A DNA stretch of 64,000 bases from Phytohabitans rumicis (lineage in GTDB: Bacteria > Actinomycetota > Actinomycetes > Mycobacteriales > Micromonosporaceae), in assembly GCF_011764445.1 (NCBI RefSeq), contig NZ_BLPG01000001.1, positions 5,845,001-5,909,000 on the forward strand, read 5' to 3'. Positions 59,923-64,000 of this stretch are shown here, one piece after another. A model generated the notes under the pieces. The model saw only the letters and a list, made by a program, of their open reading frames with translations, was not told the origin of the DNA and ran no database searches. The first letter of the stretch is position 1. The number at the start of each line of letters is the position of its first letter. Both the position numbers and the translations under genes were made by a program.

Positions 59923-60971
59923 ATGACCACTACATCCCCAACCGGGCATACCCACGTGCAGACCAAGATCACGGTTCCTGACTCGCAGATCATGGTGAAC
60001 CTGCTCGGTGCCGGGGATGAGATTCTCCGGCTGATCGAGCGTTCGCTGGCGAGTGACGTGCACGTGCGCGGCAACGAAATCACCATCACCGGTGCGCCGG
60101 CCGACAACGCGCTGGCCGAGCGCCTCTTCACCGAACTGCTCGAGCTGATCGAGAAGGGCGAAACACTGACCACCGACGCGGTACGGCGTACCGTCGGCAT
60201 GCTCGAGCAGGGCACGGCCGAGCGGCCCGCCGAGGTCCTCACGCTCAACATCCTGTCCCGGCGCGGCCGGACCATCCGGCCCAAGACGCTGGGCCAGAAG
60301 CGCTACGTCGACTCGATCGACGGGCACACCATCGTCTTCGGCATCGGCCCCGCCGGTACCGGCAAGACGTACCTGGCCATGGCCAAGGCCGTCCAGGCGT
60401 TGCAGGCCAAGCAGGTCAACCGGATCATCCTGACCCGGCCGGCCGTCGAGGCGGGGAGCGGCTCGGCTTCCTGCCCGGCACGCTCTACGAGAAGATCGAC
60501 CCCTACCTGCGGCCGCTGTACGACGCGCTGCACGACATGCTCGACCCCGAGTCGATCCCGCGCCTGATGCAGGCCGGCACGATCGAGGTAGCCCCGCTGG
60601 CGTACATGCGGGGGCGCACGCTCAACGACGCGTTCATCATCCTCGACGAGGCGCAGAACACGACGCCCGAGCAGATGAAGATGTTCCTGACCCGGCTCGG
60701 CTTCGGCTCCAAGATCGTGGTCACCGGTGACGTGACGCAGATCGACCTGCCGGGCGGCACGACCAGCGGTCTCAAGATCGTGCGGGAGATCCTGGACGGC
60801 GTCGAGGACGTGCACTTCGCTCAGCTCGGCAGCGCCGACGTCGTACGGCACAAGCTGGTCGGCGACATCGTCGACGCGTACGCGAAGTGGGACGAGGAGC
60901 GGGAGAGCCAAAGCGGCCAGGGCGTGCACGCCGTCCAGGGCCGCACCGCGCGGGCCGGCCGGCGCCGCTGA
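59923..60971 (+). pseudogene. phoH: PhoH family ATPase (YbeZ), frameshifted
   Basis: From ATG 59923 an N-terminal KH-like part is followed by the PhoH domain with P-loop GPAGTGKT (about 143-150). The frame breaks at about 60456. The continuation in the next frame reads [20 protein letters not shown], then [20 protein letters not shown] with the Walker B, and ends at 60971. One G lost from the run at 60453-60456 (normally GGGGGAG, glycine-glutamate) restores 349 residues with no other defect. PhoH/YbeZ partners YbeY in rRNA maturation, and ybeY follows. A sequencing error is much more likely than a lesion. Confidence 0.9.
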
Positions 60972-60989
60972 ATCGGGAGAAGAGACACC

Positions 60990-61457
60990 TTGTCCATCGA
61001 GATCGCCAACGAGTCCGGCGTCGCCGTCGACACTGACGCCGTGCTGGCGGTGGCCCGGCACGCGCTCGACGAGATGGGTGTCAACCCGCTCGCCGAGCTG
61101 TCCGTCCTGCTCGTCGACGTCGACTACATGACCGAGCTCAACCACCGCTGGATGGGTAGCGACGGGCCGACCGACGTGCTCGCGTTCCCGATGGACGAGG
61201 GCAGCGTCGACCACGGTCCGGGCGAGGTCGGCGCCGGTGAGCCCGCGCTGCTCGGCGACATCGTGCTGTGCCCGGAGGTAGCGGCCAAGCAGGCGGCCAC
61301 CGCCGGCCACTCGGCGGCCGACGAGCTGCACCTGCTGACCGTTCACGGCGCCCTGCACCTGCTCGGCTACGACCACGCCGAGCCGGAGGAGGAGCAGGAG
61401 ATGTTCGCGCTGCAGGCCCGGCTGCTGTCCAGCTGGCGGGCCAACCGAGGACAGTGA
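60990..61457 (+). CDS. ybeY: Endoribonuclease YbeY
   Basis: 155 residues. The zinc site [11 protein letters not shown] has its three histidines at 119, 123 and 129. YbeY trims the 3' end of 16S rRNA and takes part in ribosome quality control. Start TTG 60990 follows GGGAGAAGAG. Its stop overlaps the next start. Confidence 0.95.
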   Translation: MSIEIANESGVAVDTDAVLAVARHALDEMGVNPLAELSVLLVDVDYMTELNHRWMGSDGPTDVLAFPMDEGSVDHGPGEVGAGEPALLGDIVLCPEVAAKQAATAGHSAADELHLLTVHGALHLLGYDHAEPEEEQEMFALQARLLSSWRANRGQ

Positions 61458-62806
61458 TGTCGATGCCGCTGGCGGCCGCAGCCTCCGGCGGGTTGCCGGA
61501 CCTGCAACTGCTGTTCTCCGCCGCCGGGCTCGTCGTCCTGGCGGGCATCTTCGCGATGACCGACGCGGCGCTCACGGCCGTCTCGCCGGCCCGCGCCGCC
61601 GAGCTTGCCCGTGAGGGGGTACGCGGTGCGCGTGCGCTCCAGATCGTCGCGGCCGACGTCGTACGCCACCTCAATCTGCTCCTGCTGCTCCGGCTGCTCT
61701 GCGAGCTGACCGCCACCACGCTGGTCGCCCTGGTGGCCGTCGACACGTTCTCGGCCGGCTGGACGGCGGCGCTGGTCACCGCCGGCGCCATGACGGTGGT
61801 CAGCTTCGTGGTGGTCGGCGTCGGCCCGCGCACGATCGGGCGGCAGCACGCGTACGCCGTCGGCCGGGTCACCGCCCCGATGGTCCGCTGGCTGGGCCGG
61901 GCCCTCGGCCCGCTCGCCTCGCTGCTGATCCTGATCGGCAACGCGGTCACGCCGGGGCGCGGTTTCCGGGAGGGCCCGTTCGCCACCCAGATCGAGCTGC
62001 GCGAGCTGGTCGACCTCGCCGAGCAGCGCGGCGTCGTGGAGCACGGCGAGCGCCAGATGATCCACTCGGTGTTCGCGCTCGGCGAGACGATCGCCCGCGA
62101 GGTGATGGTGCCGCGCACCGAGATGGTGTGGATCGAGGCGGACAAGTCGCTGCGGCAAGGACTCGCGCTCTTCATGCGCTCCGGGTTCTCCCGCATCCCG
62201 GTGGTCGGGGAGAGCGTCGACGACGTGCTCGGCGTGCTCTACCTCAAGGACGTCGTCCGCCGTACGCAGAGCGGCGACCCGGCCGCCGACGCCACCCCGG
62301 TCGCCGAGCTGATGCGGGACGCCACCTTCGTACCGGAGTCGAAGCCGGTCGACGACCTGCTGTCCGAGATGCAGGCGGCCCGCACCCACCTGGTGATCGT
62401 GGTCGACGAGTACGGCGGCACCGGCGGCCTGGTGACGATCGAGGACATCCTGGAGGAGATCGTCGGGGAGATCACCGACGAGTACGACGTGGAGCGCCCG
62501 CCGATCGAGCGGCTGGGCGACGGCTCGGTACGCGTCACCGCCAGGCTGCCCGTCGAAGACCTGGGCGAGGTGTTCGGCGTGGAACTGCCCGACGACGAGG
62601 TGGAGACCGTGGGCGGCTTGCTCGCTCAGGCGCTGGGGCGCGTGCCCATCCCGGGCGCGGAGGCTACGGTAGGCGGGCTGCGCCTCGTCGCGGAGGGCAC
62701 GACCGGCCGGCGCAACCGGATCGACTCGGTCCTGGTACGCCGCGTCGTCGTCAGCAAGGCGCCCGCCGAAGCACCCGAGCAAGAAAGGCAACCCGCCGAT
62801 GCTTGA
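61457..62806 (+). CDS. CNNM/CorC-type hemolysin family protein
   Basis: 449 residues from ATG 61457 (GTG 61454 is possible). An N-terminal DUF21 domain with about three or four helices, two CBS domains (about 210-335, with SRIPVVGESVDDVLGVLYLK) and the C-terminal CorC_HlyC domain are seen. Relatives move magnesium or cobalt ions and bind adenosine nucleotides at the CBS pair. Always near ybeY and era. Confidence 0.92.
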   Translation: MSMPLAAAASGGLPDLQLLFSAAGLVVLAGIFAMTDAALTAVSPARAAELAREGVRGARALQIVAADVVRHLNLLLLLRLLCELTATTLVALVAVDTFSAGWTAALVTAGAMTVVSFVVVGVGPRTIGRQHAYAVGRVTAPMVRWLGRALGPLASLLILIGNAVTPGRGFREGPFATQIELRELVDLAEQRGVVEHGERQMIHSVFALGETIAREVMVPRTEMVWIEADKSLRQGLALFMRSGFSRIPVVGESVDDVLGVLYLKDVVRRTQSGDPAADATPVAELMRDATFVPESKPVDDLLSEMQAARTHLVIVVDEYGGTGGLVTIEDILEEIVGEITDEYDVERPPIERLGDGSVRVTARLPVEDLGEVFGVELPDDEVETVGGLLAQALGRVPIPGAEATVGGLRLVAEGTTGRRNRIDSVLVRRVVVSKAPAEAPEQERQPADA

Positions 62807-63182
62807 GCCGTCCGCAGCAGCCAGCAGAGCGCCCGTGGGGGCGGCTGCCGAGCTGGACGCCGAAGACTCCAAGCTGGTCGTGCTGGCGCGCGGCGCCCGC
62901 GCCCGGATCGGCGCGGTCGAGGGCGCGGCAGTGCGCGACCAGGACGGCCGCACGTACGCCGCCGCGAGCGTGGCGCTGCCCTCGTTGACGGTCACCGCGT
63001 TGCAGCTCGCCGTGGCCTCGGCCGTGGCCGCCGGCGCGACCCGCCTGGAGGCCGCCGTCGTGGTGACCGAGGCGTCCACCCTGGACGGTGCCGGCCACGC
63101 CGCCGTCCGCGACCTCTCGACCGACGCCCCCGTCCACGTAGCGGCTCCGGATGGCTCCGTGCTCGGCACGGTGACCCAGTGA
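62799..63182 (+). CDS. Cytidine deaminase-like protein lacking the zinc site
   Basis: 127 residues. The fold-pattern VVLARGARARIGAVEGAAVR, then YAAASVALPSLTVTALQLAV, is that of cytidine deaminase. However, the protein contains no cysteine, so the catalytic HAE and PCxxC zinc motifs are absent. It is a stable neighbour of era in actinobacteria (family knowledge), so it probably has a non-catalytic role. It overlaps the upstream gene by eight bases and its stop overlaps the era start. Confidence 0.82.
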   Translation: MLEPSAAASRAPVGAAAELDAEDSKLVVLARGARARIGAVEGAAVRDQDGRTYAAASVALPSLTVTALQLAVASAVAAGATRLEAAVVVTEASTLDGAGHAAVRDLSTDAPVHVAAPDGSVLGTVTQ

Positions 63183-64000
63183 AGGCGGGGTTCGCGTGTT
63201 TTGTGGGTAGGCCGAACGCCGGCAAGTCCACGCTGACCAACGCGATCGTGGGGCAGAAGATCGCGATCACGTCGAGCAAGCCGCAGACGACCCGGCACGT
63301 GATCCGGGCCGTGTTGCACAAGCCCGACGCCCAGCTCGTGCTCGTCGACACGCCGGGGCTGCACCGCCCGCGTACCCTGCTCGGCGAGCGCCTCAACGAC
63401 CTGGTCCGGCAGACCTGGAGCGAGGTCGACGCGATCGGCCTCTGCGTCCCCGCCGACGAGGAGATCGGCCGCGGCGACCGGTTCATCACCGGCGAACTGG
63501 CCGAGCTCAAGGCCAGCGTCATCGCCGTGGTGACCAAGGCCGACCTGGTCGACAAGAAGCGGCTCGCCGAGCAGCTCCTCGCGGTCAGCCAGCTCGCCGA
63601 GTTCGCCGAGGTCGTACCGGTCAGCGCGGTGTCCGGGTACCAGCTGGACACGCTCGTCGACGTGATGACCAAGTACCTGCCGGAGTCGCCGCAGCTCTAC
63701 CCGGACGACATGCTCACCGACGAGCCCGAGCACGTGCTGGTCGCCGAGCTGGTCCGGGAGGCGGCCCTCGAAGGCGTCCGCGACGAGCTGCCGCACTCCA
63801 TCGCGGTGGTGGTCGAGGAGATGATCCGCGAGGGCTCGCTCACCAAGATCTACGCCGACATCTACGTGGAGCGGTCCAGCCAGAAGGCCATCGTGATCGG
63901 CCACAAGGCGAGCCGGCTCAAGGACGTCGGCACCCGCGCCCGCGCCGAGATCGAGGCCCTGCTCGGCTCCCGGATCTACCTCGACCTGCACGTACGGGTC
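63179..64000 (+). CDS. era: GTPase Era (3' end beyond the window)
   Basis: Start GTG 63179 overlaps the previous stop (GTGA). The first 274 residues are present without a stop. The G1 motif GRPNAGKST, G2 SKPQTTRH, G3 DTPGLH and G4 TKAD are all seen, followed by the KH domain start with EEMIREGSLTKIYADIYVER and LGSRIYLDLHVRV. Era binds the 16S rRNA 3' end during 30S assembly. The remaining C-terminus, about 15-30 residues, is cut off. Confidence 0.96.
   Translation, partial: MKAGFACFVGRPNAGKSTLTNAIVGQKIAITSSKPQTTRHVIRAVLHKPDAQLVLVDTPGLHRPRTLLGERLNDLVRQTWSEVDAIGLCVPADEEIGRGDRFITGELAELKASVIAVVTKADLVDKKRLAEQLLAVSQLAEFAEVVPVSAVSGYQLDTLVDVMTKYLPESPQLYPDDMLTDEPEHVLVAELVREAALEGVRDELPHSIAVVVEEMIREGSLTKIYADIYVERSSQKAIVIGHKASRLKDVGTRARAEIEALLGSRIYLDLHVRV

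Noticed and set aside
60453-60460. Programmed frameshift in phoH
   Set aside because: No slippery heptamer or downstream pseudoknot is evident, and the same missing-base pattern appears in several unrelated genes.

Overview
The window is a chromosomal segment of a very high-GC actinomycete. The rRNA signature, the gene order (comEA-comEC-holA-rpsT-lepA-hemW-hrcA-dnaJ-rsmE-phoH-ybeY-era), a DUF397 gene and the protein sequences all point to Micromonosporaceae. The genus cannot be fixed from this sequence. It is almost entirely conserved housekeeping chromosome. No prophage, transposase, CRISPR array or biosynthetic cluster is visible. The unusual content is in the intergenic DNA and in a set of apparent frameshifts.

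Layout. 1-2150: 3' part of a 23S rRNA, 5S rRNA and a strong terminator (end of an rrn operon). 2286-17709: aminoacyl-tRNA synthetase and folate block: valS, folC, a DUF4233 membrane protein, a membrane-anchored VOC protein, ndk, ileS behind a T-box riboswitch, a truncated photolyase-like gene, and two radical-SAM-associated genes. Two paralogous membrane-anchored proteins of unknown function flank this block. 17844-23287: ribonuclease E/G, a lipoprotein, rplU-rpmA-obg. 23350-26652: accessory genes (GNAT, DHA2 exporter, two proteins without known function, DUF397). 26724-32157: pepN, nadD-rsfS-phosphatase, a lipoprotein, degV. 32715-37409: comEA-comEC-holA and a small membrane protein. 37490-42339: rpsT, a kinase-like gene, DUF4240, lepA, NUDIX, GlsB-like protein. 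42429-47161: phytanoyl-CoA dioxygenase-like protein, a secreted lysozyme-like protein, enoyl-CoA hydratase, hemW, DUF4870. 47261-50432: CIRCE-hrcA-dnaJ and rsmE. 50484-55901: SDR plus GH3 beta-glucosidase, secreted trypsin-like protease, MarR regulator divergent from an epimerase. 55922-59643: HIT protein, serine hydrolase, SSS carboxylate symporter with its DUF3311 partner. 59923-64000: phoH-ybeY-CNNM/CorC-deaminase-like-era, with era running off the end.

Most striking observations. (1) Several families of palindromic intergenic repeats share stems based on GATCA followed by purines or G-runs. They sit just downstream of genes: family A at 2170, 16651 and 32241 (the last inverted), family B at 37858, 49519 and 50437, plus single hairpins at 42353 and 53645. 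(2) The normally tight dnaJ/rsmE junction is split by 225 bp that carries a family-B element and a long inverted repeat, bounded by a 16-bp direct repeat of the rsmE start. (3) Seven apparent one-base losses in short G/C runs break or truncate folC, phoH, a kinase-like gene (twice), a DUF4870 gene and a proline-rich membrane protein gene (probably twice). The uniform direction suggests homopolymer under-calling in the sequence rather than biological decay. (4) Readable regulation: an ileS T-box, a CIRCE box before hrcA, a CRP-type palindrome before the symporter pair and a palindromic operator between marR and the epimerase.
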